Below, one piece after another: positions 1-6,611 of a DNA stretch of 27,016 bases. The stretch is taken from NCBI GenBank assembly GCA_021802085.1, contig JAKAAZ010000014.1:1-27016 (forward strand). The letters run 5' to 3'. The notes under the pieces were generated by a model. The model had not been told where the DNA came from. It searched no databases and saw only the letters and a list, made by a program, of their open reading frames with translations. Each line of letters opens with the position of its first letter. The first letter of the stretch is position 1. The stretch comes from Acidobacteriota bacterium. GTDB lineage: Bacteria; Acidobacteriota; Terriglobia; Terriglobales; Acidobacteriaceae. A program made the position numbers and the translations under genes.

Positions 1-371
1 CGCAGCGATTCCCACATTTCCTCCGCCCCGGCTGCTAGCATGAATCAATCTCAAAACCCGAAAGGACAAAACCCGCTTCGCCTACCCTTCGCTTCCTTCA
101 GGCTCATCCTTCGATTGGAAAAGACTGCTGCGGCATATGGATGCCACAAATGGGAATGTGTATTCCCATTCGCCTCCTTGACCCGTAGACCTTTTGTTTT
201 GTAATGAATAGTTACTTTCATGATGCCCTTGCACGAGATGCATTTTGCTGCAACGCCGTCCGATCGTTCAGCGCAGAGATTGAACGAGAACCATAGAGTA
301 TCGGCGCGTCGGACACTCAGCGTGCGTGAAGAGACTGAAATCGACCGCCGTGTTTAGGAATTGCGAACATG
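1..371. other. Upstream/intergenic stretch, no supported gene
   Basis: I find no coding region here that I can defend. The only hint is at the extreme left edge: on the minus strand a GGAGG (positions 24-20) lies just before ATG at 17 or GTG at 15, so a minus-strand gene could begin there and leave the window, but the spacing (2 or 4 nt) is shorter than usual and too few codons are visible to judge. The stretch contains a perfect hairpin at 149-170. It is the 3' flank of the minus-strand sugar kinase. Confidence 0.4.
149..170. repeat. Perfect 9-bp inverted repeat downstream of the sugar kinase
   Basis: AATGGGAAT and ATTCCCATT form a perfect 9-bp stem around a GTGT loop. There is no T-tract immediately after it on either strand, so it is not a classic intrinsic terminator. 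It could stabilise the 3' end of the minus-strand kinase transcript or be a protein-binding palindrome for a gene beyond the left edge. Confidence 0.5.
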
Positions 372-1337
372 CTACCAGCAATCCAGAAATGGGAAATGGT
401 GTTCCCGCAGGAAGCTTTCGCGAAGCTCCGCATCCCGAAAAGCCTCCGTGCCACCCGGCCGCAAGGTGGATAGCGCGCCAGTAATGTTGCCCGCGACAGC
501 ACACTCCAGCGTGTTCGTACCGCGAACGTAACCGCACAGAAAACCAGCATCGAAACTATCCCCCGCGCCGATGGTGTCTACAGGATCGATTTTGAGCGGA
601 GGAATGCGGTGGAGTCGATCGCCGATCTGGACCAGCGCCCCACGAGCGCCGCATTTGGCGGCGATGCACGGGACGCGGCTGGACAAGGTATGCAGCGCAT
701 CCTCGACAGTGTCGCGCCGGGCAATCCGGCAGGCTTCATCGGCATTTGGAAGCAATACGTCGACGTACTCCAGCAATTCCTGTAGAACGCCATCCCAGCG
801 GTCTTCCGGATCGTCATTCGTATCCAGGGAAATCGTGAGTCCGGCGTGCTTCAGGTCACGAAACAATGCCGGCAGATCTGGGGCCAGTGCCTGCTGCAGA
901 AAAAGAGAGGACAAGTGGAAGTGTTTCGCTGAGGCCAGATATTCAAAATTGAGGTCGGCCCTGGACATACCGCTCATCGTACCGGGATAGGTGAGAATCC
1001 GGCGTTGGGCGCCGTGGTGCAGCAGAATCGTGACGCCAGTGCTGGTCGCATCTGTCGCATAGACAATCTGGGACAGATCTGTCCCGCTTTCTGCCAGGTG
1101 TTCGAGTGCGATTCGGCCCAATTCGTCTTTGCCCAGGCGCGTCGTGAAGCCCACCCTGGCCCCGAGGGTAGCCAGGTTATGCGCGACAATGGCCGATGAC
1201 CCCCCGAGAGTGAGGCGGAAATCCGTGGCCAGAATCTCTCGCTCTAAAGGGATGTTCGCCGGCAAACCGTACAGGATCAAATCAAGATTAATTTCGCCGG
1301 CAATATTGACGTCGAATCGTTTGTCTAGGGGTGCCAT
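372..1337 (-). CDS. PfkB-family (ribokinase-like) carbohydrate kinase
   Basis: A 321-residue sugar kinase of the PfkB/ribokinase superfamily, which transfers phosphate from ATP to a sugar or sugar phosphate in the cytoplasm. The N-terminal family signature GGSSAIVAHNLATLG is at residues 45-59, and the C-terminal signature DTIGAGDSFDAGF carries the anion hole and catalytic base (GAGD, 257-260). Length is normal for the family. The ATG at 1337 is the natural start, without a strong Shine-Dalgarno. It diverges from an AgaS-like isomerase across about 140 bp. That pairing suggests an amino-sugar or tagatose route, where this enzyme would phosphorylate a ketose or ketose phosphate. The substrate cannot be read from sequence; fructokinase, ribokinase or adenosine-kinase-like activities are also possible. 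Confidence 0.92.
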   Translation of the reverse strand: MAPLDKRFDVNIAGEINLDLILYGLPANIPLEREILATDFRLTLGGSSAIVAHNLATLGARVGFTTRLGKDELGRIALEHLAESGTDLSQIVYATDATSTGVTILLHHGAQRRILTYPGTMSGMSRADLNFEYLASAKHFHLSSLFLQQALAPDLPALFRDLKHAGLTISLDTNDDPEDRWDGVLQELLEYVDVLLPNADEACRIARRDTVEDALHTLSSRVPCIAAKCGARGALVQIGDRLHRIPPLKIDPVDTIGAGDSFDAGFLCGYVRGTNTLECAVAGNITGALSTLRPGGTEAFRDAELRESFLREHHFPFLDCW

Positions 1338-1363
1338 TTTATGTGAGGTACATCACTAACCGG

Positions 1364-1392
1364 TTGCCAAGTTGTATCTTATAGGTTATGAT
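1364..1392 (+). promoter_or_regulatory. Sigma70-type promoter for the AgaS-like gene
   Basis: TTGCCA (1364-1369) and TATGAT (1387-1392) each match the sigma70 consensus in five of six positions and are exactly 17 bp apart. They point at the SIS-domain gene, whose start lies about 90 bp downstream. A perfect 8-bp palindrome, AACCGGTT, overlaps the start of the -35 element and could be part of an operator. Prediction from sequence only. Confidence 0.6.
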
Positions 1393-1480
1393 CAATTCCG
1401 TTTTGTTATCTTATCATTGTTGTGGTGTCTGTTTGGAATCCGGGTTCCTGCGATATCAGACCCCGAAGGAGCATTGAACT

Positions 1481-2665
1481 GTGATGAACTTGCTGCGTCT
1501 CATCCACTTGGACAAAGAAGAAAAGGTAAAACGCGGGTTGTCCCATACTCCCAGCGAAATTGCCCAGCAGCCCCATACTTGGGCCACGACGTTCATGAAT
1601 TTCCAGCAACGTCGCCCCGAAATCGAGGCATTTTTACATTCAAAGGGAATTGGTCCGGATTCCAACCAGCGTCCAATCGTTTTTCTCATTGGGGCCGGCA
1701 CCTCCGATTATATTGGCCAGTCCCTGGTCGCTCTGTTGCGCCAGAAATGGCAGTGCGAGGTGAGCGCAGTCCCGAGTACGGACCTGCTCACCAATTTTGA
1801 GGATTACATCCTGCGCGACCGGAACTACCTGTGGATATCCTTCTCAAGATCGGGCGACAGCCCCGAGGGCGTCACCGTGCTGGACAAGGCGCTGAAAGAA
1901 TACTCGAATATTTCCCATCTGGTTGTCTCCTGCAATGCATCCGGAAAAATGATTATGGACCACCGGAACGAACCGCGGGTGTTCGGGCTTTTGTTGGATG
2001 ACGCTGTCAATGATCGCGGGCTGGCTATGACGAGCTCTTTCTCGAACATGGTTGTTTGCGGTCAATGCCTTGCGAATATCTGGACGTTGGAGGAATACGA
2101 GCCCATCCTGCAATCCCTGGTAGCCACGGGAGAGAAGTTTCTGGAAGTGGCCGACGTATGCGCGGCCAGTCTGGCCGAGGGGCCGTATACCAGAGTTTGC
2201 TTTGTCGGCTCGGGAGCGATGAAAGCGGTTGCCACCGAGTCCGCCTTGAAGGTTTCCGAACTCACCGCGGGTCGAATCCAGTCCATGTCCGAATCCACCC
2301 TGGGATTGCGGCACGGCCCTTTGGCTGCATTGAATGCAGAGACCTTGTTCGTCTGCTACGTTTCCGGCGATCGACGGCGGCAGCACTATGAAGCCGACCT
2401 GCTGAGGGAAATCGAAAAAAAAGGTGTCGTCCAGACGCGGGTCGCAGTGGCGATCAAAGCGACGAGCGAAATTCGCAAGGAATGCGAATACCTCCTCACA
2501 TCCGGGTTGCAGGCTTCGATCCCCGACGCATATCGGCCGCCCCTCGACGTCATCTTCGGCCAGTTGCTGGGGCTTTTTTTCTCGATTCGCTTCAATCTCA
2601 AACCGGATGCGCCCAGCCCGAGCGGGGTAATTACCCGTGTGGTGCAGAATGTGAGCATCCACTAA
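1481..2665 (+). CDS. agaS: AgaS-like SIS-domain sugar isomerase/deaminase
   Basis: A 394-residue protein with two SIS (sugar isomerase) domains, close in length and layout to AgaS, which deaminates/isomerises galactosamine-6-phosphate to tagatose-6-phosphate. The first SIS domain has GAGTSDYIG (71-79) and the phosphosugar loop SFSRSGDSPEG (120-130). The second begins at VCFVGSGAMK (about 239) and contains ESALKVSE (253-260) and RHGP (277-280), where isomerase-type SIS proteins keep catalytic residues. The start is GTG at 1481, with AAGGAG at 1466-1471 nine bases upstream; ATG at 1484 is the alternative. A divergent PfkB kinase is adjacent and a strong terminator follows. GlmS-like or fructosamine-deglycase-like activity is possible; the AgaS assignment is by family resemblance. 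Confidence 0.85.
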   Translation: MMNLLRLIHLDKEEKVKRGLSHTPSEIAQQPHTWATTFMNFQQRRPEIEAFLHSKGIGPDSNQRPIVFLIGAGTSDYIGQSLVALLRQKWQCEVSAVPSTDLLTNFEDYILRDRNYLWISFSRSGDSPEGVTVLDKALKEYSNISHLVVSCNASGKMIMDHRNEPRVFGLLLDDAVNDRGLAMTSSFSNMVVCGQCLANIWTLEEYEPILQSLVATGEKFLEVADVCAASLAEGPYTRVCFVGSGAMKAVATESALKVSELTAGRIQSMSESTLGLRHGPLAALNAETLFVCYVSGDRRRQHYEADLLREIEKKGVVQTRVAVAIKATSEIRKECEYLLTSGLQASIPDAYRPPLDVIFGQLLGLFFSIRFNLKPDAPSPSGVITRVVQNVSIH

Positions 2666-2766
2666 TTTTTTCTCATTATTCGGTCGTTTCAGCACCGCAC
2701 TTCAGTGATGGCTCAGACGTTTTCCGGCGGCGCGAGCCCGTCGGAGGCATTTTCGCGCGCCAGAAA

Positions 2767-2802
2767 CCGGACAGGCCCGTCGCTGAGGACGGGCCTGTCC
2801 GG
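2767..2802. terminator. Strong bidirectional intrinsic terminator between convergent genes
   Basis: A perfect 15-bp GC-rich stem (arms 2767-2781 and 2788-2802) closes on a 6-nt loop GCTGAG. AAA precedes the left arm and CTTT follows the right arm, so each strand ends the hairpin with a short T-tract. It sits between the ends of the convergent agaS-like (+) and propeller (-) genes, where a shared two-way terminator is expected. Confidence 0.8.
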
Positions 2803-2824
2803 CTTTGCCTGAAATCTTTCGTAG

Positions 2825-4717
2825 TTATCCGCAGAGTTGAGCGACGTTGAGGTTATCGTTTCCGTCGCCCTTCCATCCGATATAGACCTTCCCGTTATGA
2901 GTACAAAGGGCAGGCGCCTGTGAACTGGTTTCGGGAGAAGTGTACTTGCTGCCGAAGCTGGCTCCGTTGTTGGAGGAATTCTCCACATTCAGATTATTGT
3001 TGCCATCGCCTTTCCAGCCCAAGTAGAGTTTGCCGTTGTTGGATGCGAGGGTAGGACTGACAGGACTGGTGTCCGGAAGAGTTACCTTGCCGACAAAGCC
3101 GGTGATGGAGTTGCCCGAGATGTTGACCTGTGCAACGTTGAGGTTGTCGTTGCCATCGCCTTTCCAGGTGATGTAGAGGTTGCCGTTGTGAACACAGAGG
3201 CCCGGAGCCTGGGGACTGGTTTCGGGAGAAGTATACTTGTTGCCGAAGGTCGCGCCGTTGTCTGTTGAGTACATCACGTTGAGGTTGTCGTTGCCGTCCC
3301 CCTTCCACGCAATGTAGAGACGACCGTTCAACGATGCGATCGAGGGGCTAACGGGACTGGTGTCGCCGAGGATAACTTTGTTGGAGAAGCCGGTGACACT
3401 GTTTCCGGACAGATTGACGCGGGCAACGTTCAGGTTGTCATTGCCATCGCCTTTCCAGGCGATGTAGAGGTTGTCGTTGTGAACGCAGAGGCCCGGCCCC
3501 TGAGGACTGGTCTCCGCGGATGTGAATTTGCCTCCGAAAGTGATTCCACTGTCGGCAGAACACATCACGTTGAGGTTGTCGTTGCCGTCCCCCTTCCACG
3601 CAATGTAGAGACGCCCATCCAAAGACGCGAGCGAGGGGCTCCGGGGACTGGTGTCGCCGAGAGTAACTTTGCCGTTAAAGACAGAGACACTGGAGTTGTT
3701 GTAGTAAAGGTCGACCTCGCCGCCAGGAGAGGCGTTGCTGACGACGACGGCGTGCTGCCCGCAATCCGTCACCGAGTTGGTTGCGGCCCAGGCTGGCGCG
3801 ACGGGACCGCTGGCCACCTCGATTTCAATGGCGCTCATTGAGGTGCGGCAGGTCTGTGGGTAGTCGGAACACTTCTGCAAGCCATAGCACTCCAGGGTTT
3901 CGACGCACCAAGTAAGCTGCTGCACGTTCTGGATGGGAAGACTGGTGTTGGCGATGCCGGAAAACTGGCAGTTATAGTTGAAGCCACTGGCCGACTGTCC
4001 GGTTTCGGTCATGACACCGACCAGCACCTGACCTGGATTCACGCGCACGAGGGAAGTATAGAAGGCCTGTCCACCCTGGCCGTCCGCGTACCAACTGGCG
4101 ACCGACCAGTAATTGCCTCCTCCTGCCGCGGAAGGTCCCCACTGGAGGACGGGTTGATAGATCATCGTGGAATTCTGGATGCCGTTGAACAGGAAGATGG
4201 TCTGCCCGGATTGGGTTGCCGGCGGCGGCGGAACTGTCCAAGTAGTGGTGAAGAGCGTCAACGGTTTGGAGTTTTCGGTCCAGGAGGCGTAGACGATCCA
4301 ACCTGAGCCGAGGGCGGGAACCACCGCTGGATGAAGCGTCACCTCAAAAGGCATGAGCGGGCGGCCGGCCGGTTTCAGGACAAGCTGGCCCAAGTCGGCC
4401 AGAACCGCATTGTTGGGACCAAGCATCTTGAGATGATTCTGGGCGCTGTCGATCACAGCTCCGTGCTCGACATAATGGACCAACGAGCTGGTGCGATAGC
4501 CGCCGGGAGTCAGCACAAGATCCGTAGCGGTTGCCGGTGTGCCATCGGTCTTCATGTTTTGCGCGGCGGTGACGACTTCGAATGCGCCGGTCGCATTCTG
4601 TTGAACGGCTTCGCCGGGGTGGATAGGTGAAGTACTGCTTCTGGGGCGCGGTCCGCCGGGAGCAATTGCGGTTTCCGTTTCCTGCGTCGTTGCGGGTGAA
4701 GTTTTTTGGTTCGCCAT
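2825..4717 (-). CDS. G1-peptidase-like domain protein with six-bladed propeller repeats
   Basis: A 630-residue protein not recognised by name. Residues 1-80 are polar and low-complexity, with no signal peptide. Residues about 160-300 resemble the beta-sandwich of G1 glutamic peptidases (eqolisins): VLQWG (Gln192) is placed like the eqolisin ILQTG with its catalytic Gln; NYWSVASWY follows, as YDAWYEW does; WCVETLE (Glu273) resembles the WIVED segment holding the catalytic Glu. Residues 347-630 are six repeats of 47-50 residues ending in a near-invariant WKGDGNDNLNV, as expected for a closed six-bladed beta-propeller, possibly sugar-binding. ATG at 4717 is chosen because GGAAGG lies about 7 bases upstream; the frame stays open to a GTG at 4918 but that extension looks non-coding. 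It is a single-gene unit. The peptidase reading is inference; the propeller is well supported. Confidence 0.8.
   Translation of the reverse strand: MANQKTSPATTQETETAIAPGGPRPRSSTSPIHPGEAVQQNATGAFEVVTAAQNMKTDGTPATATDLVLTPGGYRTSSLVHYVEHGAVIDSAQNHLKMLGPNNAVLADLGQLVLKPAGRPLMPFEVTLHPAVVPALGSGWIVYASWTENSKPLTLFTTTWTVPPPPATQSGQTIFLFNGIQNSTMIYQPVLQWGPSAAGGGNYWSVASWYADGQGGQAFYTSLVRVNPGQVLVGVMTETGQSASGFNYNCQFSGIANTSLPIQNVQQLTWCVETLECYGLQKCSDYPQTCRTSMSAIEIEVASGPVAPAWAATNSVTDCGQHAVVVSNASPGGEVDLYYNNSSVSVFNGKVTLGDTSPRSPSLASLDGRLYIAWKGDGNDNLNVMCSADSGITFGGKFTSAETSPQGPGLCVHNDNLYIAWKGDGNDNLNVARVNLSGNSVTGFSNKVILGDTSPVSPSIASLNGRLYIAWKGDGNDNLNVMYSTDNGATFGNKYTSPETSPQAPGLCVHNGNLYITWKGDGNDNLNVAQVNISGNSITGFVGKVTLPDTSPVSPTLASNNGKLYLGWKGDGNNNLNVENSSNNGASFGSKYTSPETSSQAPALCTHNGKVYIGWKGDGNDNLNVAQLCG
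2828..3679 (-). repeat. Six tandem propeller repeats in three 97-codon doublets
   Basis: The WKGDGN[DN]NLNV motif recurs at Trp 374, 421, 471, 518, 568 and 615 of the 630-residue protein. Spacing alternates 47, 50, 47, 50, 47. Odd repeats carry D-T-S-P-x-S-P and the type NG[RK]LY[IL]; even repeats carry E-T-S-[PS]-Q-x-P and [CV]xHNxxxYI. The DNA therefore repeats with a nested 291-bp period. This points to growth by duplication of a two-blade unit, recent enough that the nucleotide sequence is still clearly repetitive. Confidence 0.9.
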
Positions 4718-5158
4718 AAAGCACCTTCCCTTCGTGATGGTGTCGGGCGCCTGGAAGGGGGATGGTAAGCACGCCGGGTATTCCAGGGGAACCCTCGACA
4801 TTGGGATTGCTGCAGCCGGCGGACGGGAGCGTTTGCCGATCCGCTCGACTGTGAAGGAGATTTCCGGATTGGCCCCGGGCTTCTTCCCTGCCGCAATGGG
4901 TGCAAGCGCGCAGAGCACTTCAATTCAGTGGATAGACTATATATCCGGTTACCAACTCCCGCAAGTAAAAAAACTATCTTTGTGTTGCCGTGAAAATCGG
5001 CGATCCAGAAGCTGACTTCTAACCGGATTGGTTGGGGGAAATCCGGAGTACGCCAGGAAACCGAGAGCGGGGGGAAACCGAGCGGACACGCGTTGAAGGT
5101 TCATCGACGCCCGCTGGGCATAGCCCCGCGGTAAGGTCGATTGCCGGCGAGGGGGGGC
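4718..5158. other. Intergenic region between cobA and the propeller gene
   Basis: About 440 bp without a supported gene. It holds the candidate minus-strand promoter at 4936-4964, an A7 tract near 4966-4974 just upstream of it, and then a leader of roughly 210 nt before the propeller ATG. The part next to cobA (about 5030-5158) is G-rich on the plus strand (runs of 5-7 G), and I see no clean terminator or riboswitch consensus in it. Confidence 0.5.
4936..4964 (-). promoter_or_regulatory. Candidate promoter for the propeller gene
   Basis: On the minus strand TTGCGG (4964-4959) is followed after 17 bp by TATAGT (4941-4936). The -10 matches the consensus in five of six positions; the -35 is weaker. 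An A/T tract lies directly upstream and could act as an UP element. It would produce a leader of about 210 nt. Prediction only. Confidence 0.4.
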
Positions 5159-5956
5159 TTATTGCTCCGGAAAAACGGCGTCCTGCGAGAACTCCGAACG
5201 GGCAAACTCGGAGATTGCGTCTATGGGGCGGTTGGCAAGAGGCCAGCCCGCCAACACCAGCAATGGGGCGGGACCCGGCACTAAATCTCCAAGACCGCCA
5301 AGCGTGGTGGTTCGACGATCCTCGCCCGGCAAGGAAACCTGGCTCATCACAACGCAGGGCAGTTCAGGCGGCATCCCTCCCTGAAGCATGTCCCAGGCCA
5401 GCGCGCGAAGATCGCGTCCAGGCATGTAGATTCCCAGGGTGGCATCGGTCGGTAAGGGGCCGCGCCAAAGGGACGACCCATTCGAGGCATTGCTGCCGGA
5501 GGCGTGGTGCGCTGTGGTCAAAATTACTTTCGATGCACTGCGCCGGTCGGTCAAGGACTTCCGCGCCGCCGCCGCAGCGGCAAACATGGAGGTCACGCCA
5601 GAGACAATTTCGCATGGAATCTCGGCCTCTTCCAGCGCGTCGAGTTCTTCGCCGGCGCGTCCAAAGATCAGCGGATCGCCGCTCTTCAGGCGAACTACAC
5701 TTGCCCCACTCCGCGCGTGCTCAATCATTAGCAGGTGAATCTGTTCCTGCGTGATGCGACGGCTGCCGCAGCGTTTCCCAACGCTAACCACGCATGCTCC
5801 AGGTCGGGCGCGATCGAGAATCGCCTGGGGAACCAAATCGTCATGCAGAACCACATCCGCGGTCGCTAACAAGTCGGCGGCCTTCAGGGTCAACAATTCC
5901 GGATCGCCGGGACCCGCGCCTACCAGATACACCGTGCCTTTCTGTGCTGTCGTCAT
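5159..5956 (-). CDS. cobA: Uroporphyrinogen-III C-methyltransferase (SUMT)
   Basis: A 265-residue SAM-dependent enzyme that methylates uroporphyrinogen III at C2 and C7 to precorrin-2, the branch point to siroheme and cobalamin. The SAM-binding VGAGPGDPELLTLKA is at residues 12-26 and the family motif RLKSGDPLIFGRAGEE at 89-104; length fits single-domain SUMT. Its ATG overlaps the TGA of the upstream precorrin-2 dehydrogenase gene by 4 bases, indicating translational coupling. It is the last gene of the reductase operon. With no other corrin genes nearby, its role here is to supply siroheme to the sulfite/nitrite reductase. Residues around 150-170 are a variable Ser/Asn/Gly-rich insertion. 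Confidence 0.96.
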   Translation of the reverse strand: MTTAQKGTVYLVGAGPGDPELLTLKAADLLATADVVLHDDLVPQAILDRARPGACVVSVGKRCGSRRITQEQIHLLMIEHARSGASVVRLKSGDPLIFGRAGEELDALEEAEIPCEIVSGVTSMFAAAAAARKSLTDRRSASKVILTTAHHASGSNASNGSSLWRGPLPTDATLGIYMPGRDLRALAWDMLQGGMPPELPCVVMSQVSLPGEDRRTTTLGGLGDLVPGPAPLLVLAGWPLANRPIDAISEFARSEFSQDAVFPEQ

Positions 5957-6585
5957 CGCGCATGCTCCTGTTCTGAATTTTCAGGGAAGGCAAGTTTTCG
6001 AGATGGGCATTCGTCCAAGGCACAGACCGAACGATGCGCCAGTGCATGCAGCAGAGCCTTCCGTTCATTCCCGGCAAGATGTGTCGCGAGGATCTCTCGC
6101 CGCAGACTGCCGAGTTCATCGAGCCACGCCGCGGTATCCTGCGGTAACTGGGCATCGATGTCCTGCCTCAACTGCTGGGCCAGAGCGGGACTTTCTCCAG
6201 CCGTCGAAATGGCAATTTGTAACTTTCCTCGTTGCACAATCGAGGAAAAGTAATAGTCACAGTTCGGTGGATCGTCGACTGAATTGCATAACAGACCGCG
6301 TTGCTGCGCCGCCTGATACACGGAGCGATTCACGACGCGAGAATTGGTCGCTGTGACAACGAGAAATTGTCCTTCCATGTCGGACTCCTGGAACTCACGA
6401 CGTATCAATACAATCTTGCCCGCCGCCGCGAGCCGCTCAACTTCTTCACACGCGACTGGAGCCACCACACGGAGTGTTGCGTCCGCATGTAACAGGCTGG
6501 ATATTTTTTCCAACGCGACATTGCCGGCGCCCACAACCAGGCAAGCTCTGCGCTCCAGCTTCAAAAATATGGGCAAAAGATTCAT
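5953..6585 (-). CDS. Precorrin-2 dehydrogenase / sirohydrochlorin ferrochelatase (Met8/CysG-N type)
   Basis: A 210-residue bifunctional siroheme enzyme like the N-terminal half of CysG or yeast Met8p: NAD-dependent oxidation of precorrin-2 to sirohydrochlorin, then iron insertion. The Rossmann motif VVGAGNVALEK is at residues 18-28. SVDDPPNCDYYF (102-113) contains the aspartate position used for both reactions in the family, and AISTAGESPALAQQLRQDI (126-144) is the conserved segment after it. AAGGAGC stands a few bases before the ATG. It begins 26 bp after the reductase gene and overlaps cobA by ATGA. The siroheme synthase functions fused in enterobacterial CysG are thus split into two coupled genes. 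The C-terminal 30 residues are not conserved. Confidence 0.93.
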   Translation of the reverse strand: MNLLPIFLKLERRACLVVGAGNVALEKISSLLHADATLRVVAPVACEEVERLAAAGKIVLIRREFQESDMEGQFLVVTATNSRVVNRSVYQAAQQRGLLCNSVDDPPNCDYYFSSIVQRGKLQIAISTAGESPALAQQLRQDIDAQLPQDTAAWLDELGSLRREILATHLAGNERKALLHALAHRSVCALDECPSRKLAFPENSEQEHAR

Positions 6586-6611
6586 GCCGCTCCTTCTTCT
6601 TCCAGGGCGAA

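Noticed and set aside
1844..2695. 283-codon minus-strand frame opposite the agaS-like gene
   Set aside because: Shadow of the SIS-domain gene; no motifs, and it runs toward the terminator without a promoter.
5030..5158. Possible cobalamin or other riboswitch in the G-rich spacer after cobA
   Set aside because: I could not find a B12-box or any other riboswitch core, and it lies downstream rather than upstream of cobA.
5032..5754. 240-codon plus-strand frame opposite cobA
   Set aside because: Arg/Pro/Ser-rich composition typical of an antisense shadow; cobA is unambiguous.
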